A stretch of 64,000 nt of DNA from Ruminiclostridium papyrosolvens DSM 2782 (GCF_029318685.1 NZ_CP119677.1:3711001-3775000), one strand, 5' to 3'; counted from the first letter of the stretch, positions 43,099 to 53,101 are shown. Translations and numbers: made by a program. Notes: generated by a model not told the origin, from the letters alone.

Positions 43099-44862
43099 TT
43101 ATATTTCACTTCGAAGTCTGACGTTAACGGTTACTCCGCCATACTCATTACTTTCGTAATACAGTCCGTAGGGGCTGCCAAGAAATAGTTTGATTCTCTG
43201 GTGTACATTTCTGACACCATAACCCACACTTGGATCATTATCCTCCAAGGTCTGGTTTAACCTGCTGATTTGCTCTGCTGTCATTCCGGTACCATTATCA
43301 ATAGTTTTAACAATAATGTCGTTTCCGTCTCTTTCAGCAGTTATTTTAATGAACCCCTTTGCTTCCCTACCTCTTAATCCATGATATATTGCATTTTCAA
43401 CCAAGGGCTGTAAAGTCATTTTGGGGATATTTATGTCATAAAATTCTTCAGGAATATCAATATAGCTTTCCATTTTTTCTTTATATCGTATTTCCTGAAT
43501 GGTCATATAATTATCCACATGCTCTGCTTCATTTTTTAAAGAAATAATTGCTTCTCCCTTACTAAGGCTGATTCTGTAGAAGCCGGCTAGGGCTTTCACC
43601 ATAGTAGAGATTTCATGGTGTCCGCATAGCAGCGCCTGCCAATGAATTGACTCCAGCGTATTGTAAAGAAAATGGGGATTAATCTGAGACTGCAAAGCCT
43701 TAAACTCTATTTCCTTTAATTGCCGCTGTTCCTCATATATCTTTTTCATTAATTCATCTATATGCTCAACCATTATATTAAAACCCTGCGAAACCTGCTG
43801 AAAATCAGGTCCGTAAGTGGGCAGACTTATTCTCGTTTCCATGTCTCCCGCTGACACTCTTGACATTCTGTATATAAGTTCATCAAAGGGTTTAAATAAA
43901 TGCTTGCTGAAGCCATAAGAGATAAAAATACCAACTATAAATGATAATATGACTATAATAAAAATTGCCAAAAGCATAACATTATTATCACGAAGGAGAT
44001 AACTAATAGGCAAGGTACCTACAACGTACCAGTCCCAATCTTTTACATATTTGTAAACCACCAACTTTCCATTTATCTCCTTTGAGCCGTCCTGTTTGTG
44101 AACTATGTTTTTTAGTCCCGCATCGGCATATATCCTGTTTTTATTCATATGAGATATTATCATGCCGTTTCCGTCCATGATAAAGGTTTCCAGCGGAAGA
44201 TTTGTATTTGAGTGTGAATAGAATCTGGCGACAACATCCTCTGAAACGGATATACCCAGAATCCCTATAGGCTGTCTTATTCTATATATATCAAATATAG
44301 GCCGATAAACGGATAGTGTATATTCTTTATTTATAACAGGGTCTTTCCTGAAACTTGTTCTCATTGGACTACCTGTTACATCGGGTTTGGATAAATATCC
44401 TATACCCGTTGAAAAGTCAGACTTATTTCCAGCTTTTGTGGGTCCAAGATATAACTCTTTACCATTGAGAAGTTTATAAACATATACGTACAGTATATTT
44501 CTTTTTGAACCAAGTATGTTTGACATCAACTTGTATACATCGTCAACCTTTTCAGTAAACTCCAGATTATCTTTATCAGCGTTCGACAGATATTCCTGAA
44601 GACTCTTATCATTAATAATGTTATCCGGTGTACTCTCAATATTTTTAAGATAGTCCTCCAGGTTCAGTGTGTTCTGCTCCAGTTGCTGCATTGTCATGTT
44701 CTTTGCCTGCTCTTTTATTGAGCGACTTGTAATTGTATATGAGAAAGCAACTATAATCAAAACTGTGATACATATCGTTATTACAATAAAATACGTAATT
44801 TTTGATCGGAATGTCAAATTTCTTATTGTTTTTTTTACTGACTGTAACAACCAATTTTTCAT
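43099..44862 (-). CDS. YesM-type sensor histidine kinase
   Basis: Membrane kinase of 587 residues. Spans at about 23-43 and 295-318 enclose a large outer dCache-type sensor region. A HAMP linker follows, then the His_kinase domain with acceptor His397 in SQINPHFLYNTLES, and an ATPase domain (PLVENAIYHGLRG, DNGTGM, GYGVRNVHQRIKLFLG). This class usually senses extracellular sugars, often through a separate binding protein. The gene directly upstream (44874) encodes such a lipoprotein, 11 bases away. Confidence 0.94.
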   Translation of the reverse strand: MKNWLLQSVKKTIRNLTFRSKITYFIVITICITVLIIVAFSYTITSRSIKEQAKNMTMQQLEQNTLNLEDYLKNIESTPDNIINDKSLQEYLSNADKDNLEFTEKVDDVYKLMSNILGSKRNILYVYVYKLLNGKELYLGPTKAGNKSDFSTGIGYLSKPDVTGSPMRTSFRKDPVINKEYTLSVYRPIFDIYRIRQPIGILGISVSEDVVARFYSHSNTNLPLETFIMDGNGMIISHMNKNRIYADAGLKNIVHKQDGSKEINGKLVVYKYVKDWDWYVVGTLPISYLLRDNNVMLLAIFIIVILSFIVGIFISYGFSKHLFKPFDELIYRMSRVSAGDMETRISLPTYGPDFQQVSQGFNIMVEHIDELMKKIYEEQRQLKEIEFKALQSQINPHFLYNTLESIHWQALLCGHHEISTMVKALAGFYRISLSKGEAIISLKNEAEHVDNYMTIQEIRYKEKMESYIDIPEEFYDINIPKMTLQPLVENAIYHGLRGREAKGFIKITAERDGNDIIVKTIDNGTGMTAEQISRLNQTLEDNDPSVGYGVRNVHQRIKLFLGSPYGLYYESNEYGGVTVNVRLRSEI

Positions 44863-44873
44863 ATCCTCACCTG

Positions 44874-46172
44874 TTACTGATTATAGTATTGTTTAGTAAT
44901 CTTTTCCAATTGCTCAGCAGCTTTTTTGGGATCTTCACCTCCGAATATACGTCGGGAAAGGGTTAAATGAGCTTCCGACAGTTTCGGAGGAAGGTACTGG
45001 TCATACCAGAATTGAACATTTGGAGAGTGATTTATATAATCCAATATTTCATTAATCAAAGGATTTTCTATATCCAGATCCTTGACAGGCGGTATTTTCC
45101 CTGCAACTATACGCTTCTTTACTGCAGTATCATCAATTAAGTACTTTATAAGCTCAAAGGCTTTATCAGGATATTCGCAGGAACTGGCAACGGAGTAATA
45201 ATTGTCTCCCAGTGTTCCTATAGTATTACGGGGATCACCTTTTCCCCCTGTAATAGAAGGGAATGGAAATACTCCTATCTTATCAACAAAATCAGGTTTT
45301 TCATACCTGACATTGCTTATAAACCAACTACCCGCCAATGACATACACGCTGAATTATTATACAAAAGATTTCTGGAATCCCCGGCATCTTCATCCATCC
45401 AGTTGAAGCCCTTTGGGAAAGCCCCCATGTTTACAAGCTCCTGCACCATTTTTCCGGCCTTGACAAATACATCGTTATCAAAGGAGCCCTTATTTTTTCT
45501 GTTTGCTGCATTGTCGAAAACGGATGGCCCACCAAGTCTGTCTACAAAATACATGTAGAACATGGACCCCGTCCAAGCGGTCCTGTTTGCAAGTGCAAAT
45601 GGGATATACTGATGTTGTTTAAGTTTAATTATTATGTCCTTGAGCTCATCAAAAGTCTTTGGTTCAGATAACTTCAAGGCATTAAAAATGTCTTTGTTAT
45701 AAAATATGAGTGCAATTGCCATGTTTTCAACAGGAACACCCCATATTCCATTATCATCGGTAACCATCTTTAACGCCTTGTCATTAAACTTATAACTGTA
45801 ATTGTCAGCCTTCATATATTTTTCAAGATTTACTACTCCACCAATACTTATATATTGCTTTAAAATTCCACCGGACCAGGTGGGAAAAACGTCCGGCATT
45901 TGATTAGTTGCCACACAAACAGACAGCCTGTTCTTGTACAAGTCGTTGGGTATGAGTTCATGTACTACCTCAAAATTACTGTTATCCTTTTCAAATCTGT
46001 ACACAGAATCAGCAATTACCTGATTTACAGATGAATCCCCCTGTATGGTATATAAAGTCAATTGTTTTTTAGAAGGGTTTGTCTTAACCAGCACGTTATC
46101 TCCGTCATAAAAGCACCCGGATATAATTAGTACAATCATCAGTATAATAAGGGCTTTAAATATTTTTTTCAT
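44874..46172 (-). CDS. sugar-binding lipoprotein, probably the sensing partner of the YesM kinase
   Basis: Extracellular solute-binding protein, family 1, of 432 residues. Start ATG 46172 follows GAGG. The signal peptide ends in the lipobox ISGC near residue 24. The mature protein is closely similar in plan to the binding protein at 48168: both contain WGVPVEN, FYNKD, WTGSM(F/Y)YMY, and PP...LYDQ-type WYDQYL(P/S)P(K/E)LS. Two paralogous binding proteins in one cluster, with this one 11 bases from a YesM kinase, fit a three-component sensor in which it presents sugar to the kinase. This role is inferred from gene order. Confidence 0.88.
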   Translation of the reverse strand: MKKIFKALIILMIVLIISGCFYDGDNVLVKTNPSKKQLTLYTIQGDSSVNQVIADSVYRFEKDNSNFEVVHELIPNDLYKNRLSVCVATNQMPDVFPTWSGGILKQYISIGGVVNLEKYMKADNYSYKFNDKALKMVTDDNGIWGVPVENMAIALIFYNKDIFNALKLSEPKTFDELKDIIIKLKQHQYIPFALANRTAWTGSMFYMYFVDRLGGPSVFDNAANRKNKGSFDNDVFVKAGKMVQELVNMGAFPKGFNWMDEDAGDSRNLLYNNSACMSLAGSWFISNVRYEKPDFVDKIGVFPFPSITGGKGDPRNTIGTLGDNYYSVASSCEYPDKAFELIKYLIDDTAVKKRIVAGKIPPVKDLDIENPLINEILDYINHSPNVQFWYDQYLPPKLSEAHLTLSRRIFGGEDPKKAAEQLEKITKQYYNQ

Positions 46173-46270
46173 ATTATACCTCATTAGTTAATTTATAGCC
46201 TTATTATATACCATCTGGAGGTTTCTGTCTGTAGAAAACTACTGTAACTTTACCTTGTATATTGTAAGCT

Positions 46271-47107
46271 CTATCCTTTGACTGCACCAGCCATCATTCC
46301 CTTTATTAGTTTATCCTGACCAATGGCAAAAGCAAGAATCATAGGCAATGCGCATAAGGTCAAAACAGCCATAATCATTGGTATATTAGCATTATACTGA
46401 CCCTGATACTCCCATATTGACAGAGGAAGCGTACGGCTTTTTTGTGATTGAGTAAGTACAAGTGCAAAGCTGAACTCATTCCACATGTTAACACTGTTGT
46501 ATATGGCAAGCGTTGCAAGTCCCGGCTTTGAAAGAGGAGCTATAATACTGAAGAAGGTGCGATACTTACCGCATCCGTCAATTTCGGCGGATTCTTCCAG
46601 TTCTTTTGGAATTTGTGCCATAAAACCTGTAAGTATAAACACCGATATTGGCAGATTAAAAGCTGTATATGGACCAATAAGTGCAAATACTGTATCATAC
46701 AGATTCATTTTTTGGGTAAGCTGGAATACCGGAATCAAAGTTACATGTATAGGTACAGCCATTGCAGCAACTATTATTCCGAAAAGAGGCTTGTTAAGTT
46801 TAAATTTAAATCTTGAAAAAGGATATGAAGCAAACAGCGATGTAAATAATATCAATACTAATGATACTCCAACTACAAATATACTATTAAACAGGTACTT
46901 GTAAAAATCACCTTCAATAACCTTGTTAAAGTTCTGCAAATACAGGCCTTTAGGCATTGCAAAAACTCCTGATGTAAATATTTCAAACTGTTCTTTGAAG
47001 GCGGACGCCACCATAAAGTAGAAAGGAGCACCTGCAATTGCAAGCCATATCAAAGCCAGTAAGGCAACGACTATTTTTCCGACTTTAAATTTCTTTTTCA
47101 TGTGCAT
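46271..47107 (-). CDS. sugar ABC transporter permease (MalG type)
   Basis: Inner membrane permease of 278 residues with six spans. The EAA coupling loop is EELEESAEIDGCGKYRTFFSIIAPLSKPG. It starts with ATG 47107, overlapping the stop of the preceding permease by one base (TGATG), so the two are translationally coupled. With its partner it forms the channel for oligosaccharides supplied by a binding lipoprotein. No ATPase gene is in the cluster; a shared MsmK-like ATPase elsewhere is usual for this transporter class. Confidence 0.93.
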   Translation of the reverse strand: MHMKKKFKVGKIVVALLALIWLAIAGAPFYFMVASAFKEQFEIFTSGVFAMPKGLYLQNFNKVIEGDFYKYLFNSIFVVGVSLVLILFTSLFASYPFSRFKFKLNKPLFGIIVAAMAVPIHVTLIPVFQLTQKMNLYDTVFALIGPYTAFNLPISVFILTGFMAQIPKELEESAEIDGCGKYRTFFSIIAPLSKPGLATLAIYNSVNMWNEFSFALVLTQSQKSRTLPLSIWEYQGQYNANIPMIMAVLTLCALPMILAFAIGQDKLIKGMMAGAVKG

Positions 47108-48009
47108 CAGGCCTCCTCTTTTCCGTTTATGACTCTTAGTGTTACCAAGGAAATAACGGTAATTATTATAAACATTCCGGATGCTACTGTGGCACCGTAA
47201 CCCATTTTACCAATGGTAAATGCATTCTTATACATGTACGTCGCCATGAGTTCTGTAGCCCCGTCAGGACCGCCTTGTGTCATAACGTAAATCAAATCGA
47301 AATATTTCAGAGAACCTACCAGTGACAGTACAGCTGCGCTTTTAATAGTTCCCTTCATTGACGGTAAAGCAACCCTCCAAAAATATTGTCCGTGGGATGC
47401 ACCATCAATAATTGATGCTTCATATATTTCAACCGGCAACGAACTTAATGCCGCCAGAAAGTAAACCATGTAAAAAGGTATAAACTGCCAGCAAATAACT
47501 GCTATTACACCAAAAATAGCTCTATGGGGGTCTCCCAGCACATCAATCATTCCCTGTCCGCCTAACATAGTGTCAACTGCGCTGATTAGACCGAACTGAG
47601 GGTCATATGTATACTTGAATAAGAATCCAACTGCTACTGATGACATTAGCATTGGAAGAAAATATATCATTTTAAGGAAATTGAGTTTCTTTCCTCCCGT
47701 ATCAAGAAGAAAAGCAATAGCCATTGCTATAGGGAGCTGAATTACAATGGACAATACCACTATAATCATGTTATTTAAAAAAGCTTTAAAAAAGATTTTA
47801 TCTCCCAGCAGAGTCTTCCAGTTTTCAAGTCCCAAGAAAGTTTTTCCGGAAGTAATGCCGTTCCATTCATGGAAACTCAGCCAAAACGAATCTATTATAG
47901 GATATATAATAAAAATAAGAATAAAAAAGAATACGGGCAGAAGAAATACTGTTGTGGCTGTTAACGTACTCTTTTTTCTGTATTCTGATAATGAGCGGGT
48001 AGTTTGCAT
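47107..48009 (-). CDS. sugar ABC transporter permease (MalF type)
   Basis: Membrane permease of 300 residues with six spans. The coupling loop is PVEIYEASIIDGASHGQYFWRVALPSMKG. ATG 48009 follows GGGGAAG. It is preceded by the oligosaccharide-binding lipoprotein gene, 158 bases upstream, with a stem-loop between them. Permease partner of the gene at 46271. Confidence 0.93.
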   Translation of the reverse strand: MQTTRSLSEYRKKSTLTATTVFLLPVFFFILIFIIYPIIDSFWLSFHEWNGITSGKTFLGLENWKTLLGDKIFFKAFLNNMIIVVLSIVIQLPIAMAIAFLLDTGGKKLNFLKMIYFLPMLMSSVAVGFLFKYTYDPQFGLISAVDTMLGGQGMIDVLGDPHRAIFGVIAVICWQFIPFYMVYFLAALSSLPVEIYEASIIDGASHGQYFWRVALPSMKGTIKSAAVLSLVGSLKYFDLIYVMTQGGPDGATELMATYMYKNAFTIGKMGYGATVASGMFIIITVISLVTLRVINGKEEA

Positions 48010-48089
48010 TATATCTTCCCCTTCCTGAATTGCGTTGATTTTATAGAAATAAGGATTATATATCTTTTTTTCTTACGTTAAGTTTATCC

Positions 48090-48139
48090 GTATAAGTTGA
48101 TTGGGTACCTGTAAGAGAAAGTACCCAATCGTCTTATAC
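48090..48139 (-). other. intergenic stem-loop between binding-protein and permease genes
   Basis: The arms 48090-48108 and 48121-48139 (core GATTGGGTAC / GTACCCAATC) pair over 19 bases with two mismatches around a 12-base loop. On the transcript strand no U-run follows, so it is not a standard terminator. Such hairpins after binding-protein genes commonly protect the upstream mRNA 3' end and raise the binding protein above the permeases; selective RNA processing of this kind has been described in cellulolytic clostridia. Confidence 0.65.
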
Positions 48140-48167
48140 TTTGAATTTATTTTCGAGATACTAATAC

Positions 48168-49526
48168 TTATTTTTTAGCTGCTAACTCCTTAGCCTTTGC
48201 TTCCATTTCCTTATCAACCTGGTCAGGAGTCTTTGATAATCCAAACAGAGCCTGTGTAGTACTCTTATGTAAATCACTTAATTCAGGTGAGAGGTATTGG
48301 TCATACCACAACTGAACAGAAGGAGCCTTTTGAACTGCATCTAAAACATTCTGCAGAAGAGGATCGCTAACTTTTACACCCTTCACTGGAGGAACTCTTC
48401 CTGCTTCAATACGCTTTTCAACTGCTTTATCATCAATCATGTACTGAATGGCTTTAAATGCACCTTCAGGGTCTTTACAAGTCTTTGCAATATGATAGAA
48501 GTTGTCTCCAACAGTACCAACAACTGCATTTGGTTCACCCTTACCGCCTTCAGCAGCCGGGAATGGGAATGAGCCAACTTTTTTCATAAAGTCTTTGTTT
48601 TCACCTGCAGCTGTTGAAAGGAACCATGAACCCATAAGAGTCATAGCTGCTTTTTCAGTGTACAGAAGTGTACGGGATTGTCCGGAATCTTCATCAAGTC
48701 CGTTGAAGCCCTTGTTGAAGTAATCTTTCTTAACCCAATCCTGTATAGTAGCTCCGGCCTGTTTAAATGATTCATCCTCAAATGAACCTGTACGTGCCGC
48801 TGCATTCTTGAATGCATCTGCTCCACCAAAACGGTTAGCAAGGTACATATAGTACATTGAACCAGTCCATTGTGTCTTGTTTGCCAGTGAGAATGGGATT
48901 ATCTTATTTTTCTTTAAAGTGTCACATACAGTTTCAAGTTCTTTTATAGTCTTTGGAACCTGAAGGTTATATTTAGCAAATAAGTCTTTGTTGTAGAAGA
49001 ACATTGCAACTGCTGTGTTTTCTACAGGAACACCCCATATCTTATCTTTGTATGTAGCCTGATTGATGCCTGCATCCATGAAACGTTCTTTATAGTTGTC
49101 TTTATCCATGTAAGGTGTTAAATCTACAATCTTGTCTGCATCAACATATTCATTCATTGAACCGCCGGTCCAGCTAAAGAATATATCAGGTGCAGTATTT
49201 GAACTCAATGCGATTTTAAGCTTTGTTTTGTATGCGTCGTTCTGCATAACCTGAACATCTACTGAATATTTTGGATTTTCTTTAGTAAATCGGTCAATAT
49301 CAGCCTTAACGTTGGATGTCATAGGCTCGGTTGTCTGAATATGCCACAAGGACAATTTTACAGGATCGCCTGATGCTGCAGTACTTGGTGCAGCTGCTGA
49401 TGAAGAACCTGCCGCCGCTGAAGAGGATGATGATTCTGATTGGTTCCCTGAACCACAAGCCGCAAGTGATACTGTCATAGCCAGTGCTAAAGCGGCAGAA
49501 AGGGTTTTTCCAATTACTTTTTTCAT
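48168..49526 (-). CDS. oligosaccharide-binding lipoprotein of the ABC transporter
   Basis: Extracellular solute-binding protein, family 1, of 452 residues. Start ATG 49526 follows AAAGGAGG; an in-frame ATG 13 codons upstream has no site. The signal peptide ends LAAC (lipobox near residue 24) and is followed by a Ser/Ala/Gly-rich linker, typical of lipoproteins that need to reach through the wall. Aromatic residues (WHIQT, WTGGSMNEY, WYDQYLSPELS) suit sugar stacking. It is first in the cluster, upstream of both permeases, so it is the likely transport subunit, probably for cellodextrins or similar beta-glucans given the GH3 gene. Confidence 0.92.
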   Translation of the reverse strand: MKKVIGKTLSAALALAMTVSLAACGSGNQSESSSSSAAAGSSSAAAPSTAASGDPVKLSLWHIQTTEPMTSNVKADIDRFTKENPKYSVDVQVMQNDAYKTKLKIALSSNTAPDIFFSWTGGSMNEYVDADKIVDLTPYMDKDNYKERFMDAGINQATYKDKIWGVPVENTAVAMFFYNKDLFAKYNLQVPKTIKELETVCDTLKKNKIIPFSLANKTQWTGSMYYMYLANRFGGADAFKNAAARTGSFEDESFKQAGATIQDWVKKDYFNKGFNGLDEDSGQSRTLLYTEKAAMTLMGSWFLSTAAGENKDFMKKVGSFPFPAAEGGKGEPNAVVGTVGDNFYHIAKTCKDPEGAFKAIQYMIDDKAVEKRIEAGRVPPVKGVKVSDPLLQNVLDAVQKAPSVQLWYDQYLSPELSDLHKSTTQALFGLSKTPDQVDKEMEAKAKELAAKK

Positions 49527-49707
49527 ATTTTTGCCTCCTTTATTATTATGTTTCAATTCTAACACGATAAAGGAGGCATTTTAATTTAGAAAACTTACTT
49601 CTTCATATAAAATTGTGACATTTATATAATTTTAATACTATAAGTTAGCAGTTTTGCATAATGCGTTTAAAATTTATATCAATTCAGATATGTGGAAAAT
49701 GTTGATA

Positions 49708-50349
49708 TTATCTTTTTTTCTTTCTGGAAACTTTAATAATACAAACATTAATTACAGCACCTAAAACAAAATATAGCATCCAGCACAAACCATAAGTTTT
49801 AAGAGAATTACCTAGCTTTGGTAAAGGAGTATAAGACCAATAAAAGCCCCCTACTTTACCATCCACGAAATTGAATATACATGAAATAGGCATTAATAAT
49901 AAAATCCATGTATTTATCAATAAAAAATACTTTATAGATATTTTTTTAGAATCATTTTCGCCGATTATCATTCCTATCACAAAAATCATACAACCTATAG
50001 CCATTACAATAAATCCTGTTGCAACAGCAGAGGATGTCTGCTTCTCTTTCCATATCATAATTGCTAAAATTAAACCAATAAAATTAATAGCCGTACCCAT
50101 AGCCGCAAAAATAGCAGCACTCGGTTTCTTTTCCGTTGTATCCTTTGGAAGATCAATTCCCTTTAATAAATAATCCGTCGTAATTTTAAAGTACTCACTC
50201 ATCAGAATAATTTTCTCAATATCCGGCATGCTCTGTCCGCTCTCCCATTTAGATACTGCCTGACGGGATACTCCCAATTCATCAGCAAGCTGTTCTTGTG
50301 ATATTCCTTTTGTTTTCCTTAAACTTTGTATTCTGTCTGATATATTCAT
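49708..50349 (-). CDS. XRE-type regulator with membrane domain
   Basis: Protein of 213 residues. Residues 1-60 are an XRE helix-turn-helix (QSLRKTKGISQEQLADELGV, SRQAVSKWESGQSMPDIEKI). The rest has four to five hydrophobic segments (about 80-100, 105-125, 140-160, 185-205), so it is a membrane-bound regulator. Proteins of this plan are common in Firmicutes and often act on nearby transport or stress genes. ATG 50349 follows GAGAGGAG. No clear target; the sugar operon starts 180 bases downstream. Confidence 0.88.
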   Translation of the reverse strand: MNISDRIQSLRKTKGISQEQLADELGVSRQAVSKWESGQSMPDIEKIILMSEYFKITTDYLLKGIDLPKDTTEKKPSAAIFAAMGTAINFIGLILAIMIWKEKQTSSAVATGFIVMAIGCMIFVIGMIIGENDSKKISIKYFLLINTWILLLMPISCIFNFVDGKVGGFYWSYTPLPKLGNSLKTYGLCWMLYFVLGAVINVCIIKVSRKKKR

Positions 50350-50498
50350 CAGTGATACTCCTCTCAAGTTTTGTTGGTACTATAGTAAATAAAATATCGG
50401 TTGCTATCCACCAACTATTAAAGGAAATTTGTCAACCAGTAGTTGCATACCTGTAAAATCAAGGGTTTTAAAACATAAGAGAGTTCAACAAAGTTCAA

Positions 50499-51941
50499 TC
50501 AAAACTGAAAATAAATAAAGGAATTGGTATTAAAAACTCCAAATATAATAATAAAAATTAATGCTGAATAGTAAATAACCCATCTGTATGCAACAGGTCT
50601 ATTGTTTAACTCATTGATAATTTTTCTGTTTCGTTGAAATAACTGCACTACCAGTAATAGAAAAATTACTCCACAGCCTAATGCCAGTTGATATCTGGAA
50701 ACCCCTGCTCTTCCTATGTTAATTTTCAGACTGAAATCCATAAAAATTCGCTTAATAATTGTAACAGCCTCTGTAAAGGAACTCGCTCTGAAGAATATCC
50801 ATGAAAAGCATATCAAATTAAATGTACAAAATACTTTAACCATTTTATTTATATATGGGAATTTATCAATGCCTGTCCTCTTTGTAATTTTGGCTCTTAT
50901 GTCCTTACTGATTATTGCAAATACTAAGTAGAAGCCGTTCAATCCGCCCCAGATAACATAGGTCCAATTGGCTCCATGCCAGAGCCCGCTGAGAAGGAAT
51001 ACTATCATAGTATTCCTAAACCATTTCCATTTAGCGCATCTGTTTCCGCCTAAAGGGATATATACATAATCCGTAAACCAACTTGAAAGGGATATATGCC
51101 ATCTCCTCCAAAATTCAGATATTGTCTTTGAGAAATAGGGCCTGTTAAAATTCTGCATTAATTCAATTCCCATTACTCTTGAAGCACCCCGTGCAATATC
51201 CGTATATCCTGAGAAGTCACAGTATATTTGGAAAGCAAAGAAATAAGTTGCAATTACTAAGGACAATCCATTTACTGAAGTTGGATTCCCATAAACACTA
51301 TTTACTACCAAAGCCAGATTATCTGCTATTACTATTTTCTTAAAGAGTCCCCACGCCATAAGTTTTAACCCGTCTGAAACCCTCTGAGCATCAAAGCTAT
51401 GCTCTTTATGAAATTGCCACAGCATATTTTGGGGTCTTTCAATTGGACCGGCAACTAATTGAGGATAGTACATAACATATAAAGCATAAATTCCAAAATG
51501 CTTCTCCGGCTGTTGTCTACCTCTATATACCTCTATTATATAGCTCATGCTCTGGAACGTATGGAATGAAAGACCTATGGGTAGTATAATTGAAAGACTG
51601 CTTATGGGGTAATTCCAGTTTAACATGTCGGACAAATGCTTTATACTTTCGTTAAAGAAGTTAAAATATTTAAAAACGAATAACATTCCTATGTTTGTAA
51701 TTAAACTTGCAATAAGAAATATTCTCTTACTGTTACCTTGCATTCTGGAAATAATTATTCCTGCAAAGTAATCCACTACTATTGTTACACCTAATATTAG
51801 TATGTATTTGGGAACAAAAGCCATATAAAATATACAACTGCTAATTAAAAGCAAAAACCAACGACTTTTGTGTGGTAATAAAAAGTACAACACTGTCACT
51901 ACAGGAAAGAATATTAAAAACTCCATTGAATTAAACAGCAT
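50499..51941 (-). CDS. MBOAT-family O-acyltransferase (AlgI/DltB type)
   Basis: Polytopic membrane protein of 480 residues with about ten to twelve spans. MBOAT features include the conserved WHGANWTYVIWGG with the active His, and ISEFWRRWHISLSSWFTDYVY upstream. It moves acyl groups across the membrane to polymers such as alginate, cell-wall polysaccharide or teichoic acid. It follows the SGNH protein gene (51944) by two bases. The pair resembles AlgI with AlgJ/AlgX, so acetylation of an exported polysaccharide is the likely job. Confidence 0.92.
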   Translation of the reverse strand: MLFNSMEFLIFFPVVTVLYFLLPHKSRWFLLLISSCIFYMAFVPKYILILGVTIVVDYFAGIIISRMQGNSKRIFLIASLITNIGMLFVFKYFNFFNESIKHLSDMLNWNYPISSLSIILPIGLSFHTFQSMSYIIEVYRGRQQPEKHFGIYALYVMYYPQLVAGPIERPQNMLWQFHKEHSFDAQRVSDGLKLMAWGLFKKIVIADNLALVVNSVYGNPTSVNGLSLVIATYFFAFQIYCDFSGYTDIARGASRVMGIELMQNFNRPYFSKTISEFWRRWHISLSSWFTDYVYIPLGGNRCAKWKWFRNTMIVFLLSGLWHGANWTYVIWGGLNGFYLVFAIISKDIRAKITKRTGIDKFPYINKMVKVFCTFNLICFSWIFFRASSFTEAVTIIKRIFMDFSLKINIGRAGVSRYQLALGCGVIFLLLVVQLFQRNRKIINELNNRPVAYRWVIYYSALIFIIIFGVFNTNSFIYFQF

Positions 51942-51943
51942 TT

Positions 51944-52996
51944 CTATATCTCCTTATCTATTTTAATCCATAAATCTTGTGCAATAAAAGAATATCCATC
52001 CGGCAGTAAATGCACGTGATCGGAAAAAAGCTTATAGTCAACTTTATTATTGTAATTAATAAGTTTTGCATTCTTATCATCAAAAAGCTTTTCTATAGCA
52101 TTTACATTATCCTTATAGCCTTGTTTTGCTGTCTCACTTTTAAGCAGTTGGTTATTCACTGCATTTAAAATAAATGTTATATTTTTACCCTTTTGCAACT
52201 CAATAATCTTGTTAATAAAATAAATTTGAACACTGCTTTCATTAAGATTAAACTTTTTATCAGAGAAATACCATTTATTTTCGGGCTTTGTCATAGCATT
52301 TATTAAATCTGCCTTTGAACTCCATACACTCAAAGTCGGGTTTGATTCTCTTAGCAAGTTATTTGATACTGATTTTATCTTATTTGTTACAAACCCGCTG
52401 TTTCCAATAATCCCGATATTTTTATTGGCAAAATGGTATATTTCAGATTTTATTTTTTTCCAAAGTGAATCTTCTTTTATTGCACCTGCTTCAACCATTT
52501 CGTTATAACTATCATTATCCAGTTCCTTTAAATAATGATTAAACCAGTAAGTTGGTGTCTTTGCATTTATCTCCCAATAAGAAAAATTCAAAATAACATT
52601 CTCTATAGAAACCCCATGCTTTTGAAGTAAGAGTAAAATCGTATAATAATCTCCGAACATGGTAGACGGTAATGCTAAATTAAAAAACCTGATATCTTTG
52701 CCTTCTTTTTTTGAAATAGCATTTAAATAACTACTAATTGTTTTGTCCGGAGGACATGGGGTACCATACCCAACTGAATCACCAATAAATATGTAGTAAT
52801 TATTAATTTTTTCTCTTGATATCGTCTGTTTAATGGCTTTAACAGCCAATTCTATAGAATAAACATTATCCTTGAATACATCATAAGTAATTCTTTGATT
52901 ATACACATATCTTGCAGGGAAAGCATACGCAAAAATAACCTCTGTAGATATAAGAAAGATAATTAAAAAAATAATTGCTTTTCTTAGAATTTTCAT
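51944..52996 (-). CDS. SGNH-hydrolase-like protein (AlgJ/AlgX or DltD type)
   Basis: Protein of 350 residues anchored by an N-terminal span (about residues 7-25), with the bulk outside. The SGNH motifs are visible: block I FIGDSVGYG (Ser near residue 74), and near the C-terminus SDHVHLLPDGY with Asp and His of the triad. These enzymes complete transfer of acyl groups passed by an MBOAT partner. It is cotranscribed with the MBOAT gene. The polymer modified is unknown. Confidence 0.85.
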   Translation of the reverse strand: MKILRKAIIFLIIFLISTEVIFAYAFPARYVYNQRITYDVFKDNVYSIELAVKAIKQTISREKINNYYIFIGDSVGYGTPCPPDKTISSYLNAISKKEGKDIRFFNLALPSTMFGDYYTILLLLQKHGVSIENVILNFSYWEINAKTPTYWFNHYLKELDNDSYNEMVEAGAIKEDSLWKKIKSEIYHFANKNIGIIGNSGFVTNKIKSVSNNLLRESNPTLSVWSSKADLINAMTKPENKWYFSDKKFNLNESSVQIYFINKIIELQKGKNITFILNAVNNQLLKSETAKQGYKDNVNAIEKLFDDKNAKLINYNNKVDYKLFSDHVHLLPDGYSFIAQDLWIKIDKEI

Positions 52997-53101
52997 ATTT
53001 CACCCTTTTATTTAATAATTGTAAAACCCTTGCATATAATACTATATTCTTGTTTATTTTTCAATATATGTAAGTTGAATGTGTTTGCAATTAACAAAAA
53101 A

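Noticed and set aside
48090-48139. Rho-independent terminator after the sugar-binding lipoprotein gene
   Set aside because: No U-run on the transcript side, and downstream permeases need this transcript; kept as a stem-loop instead.
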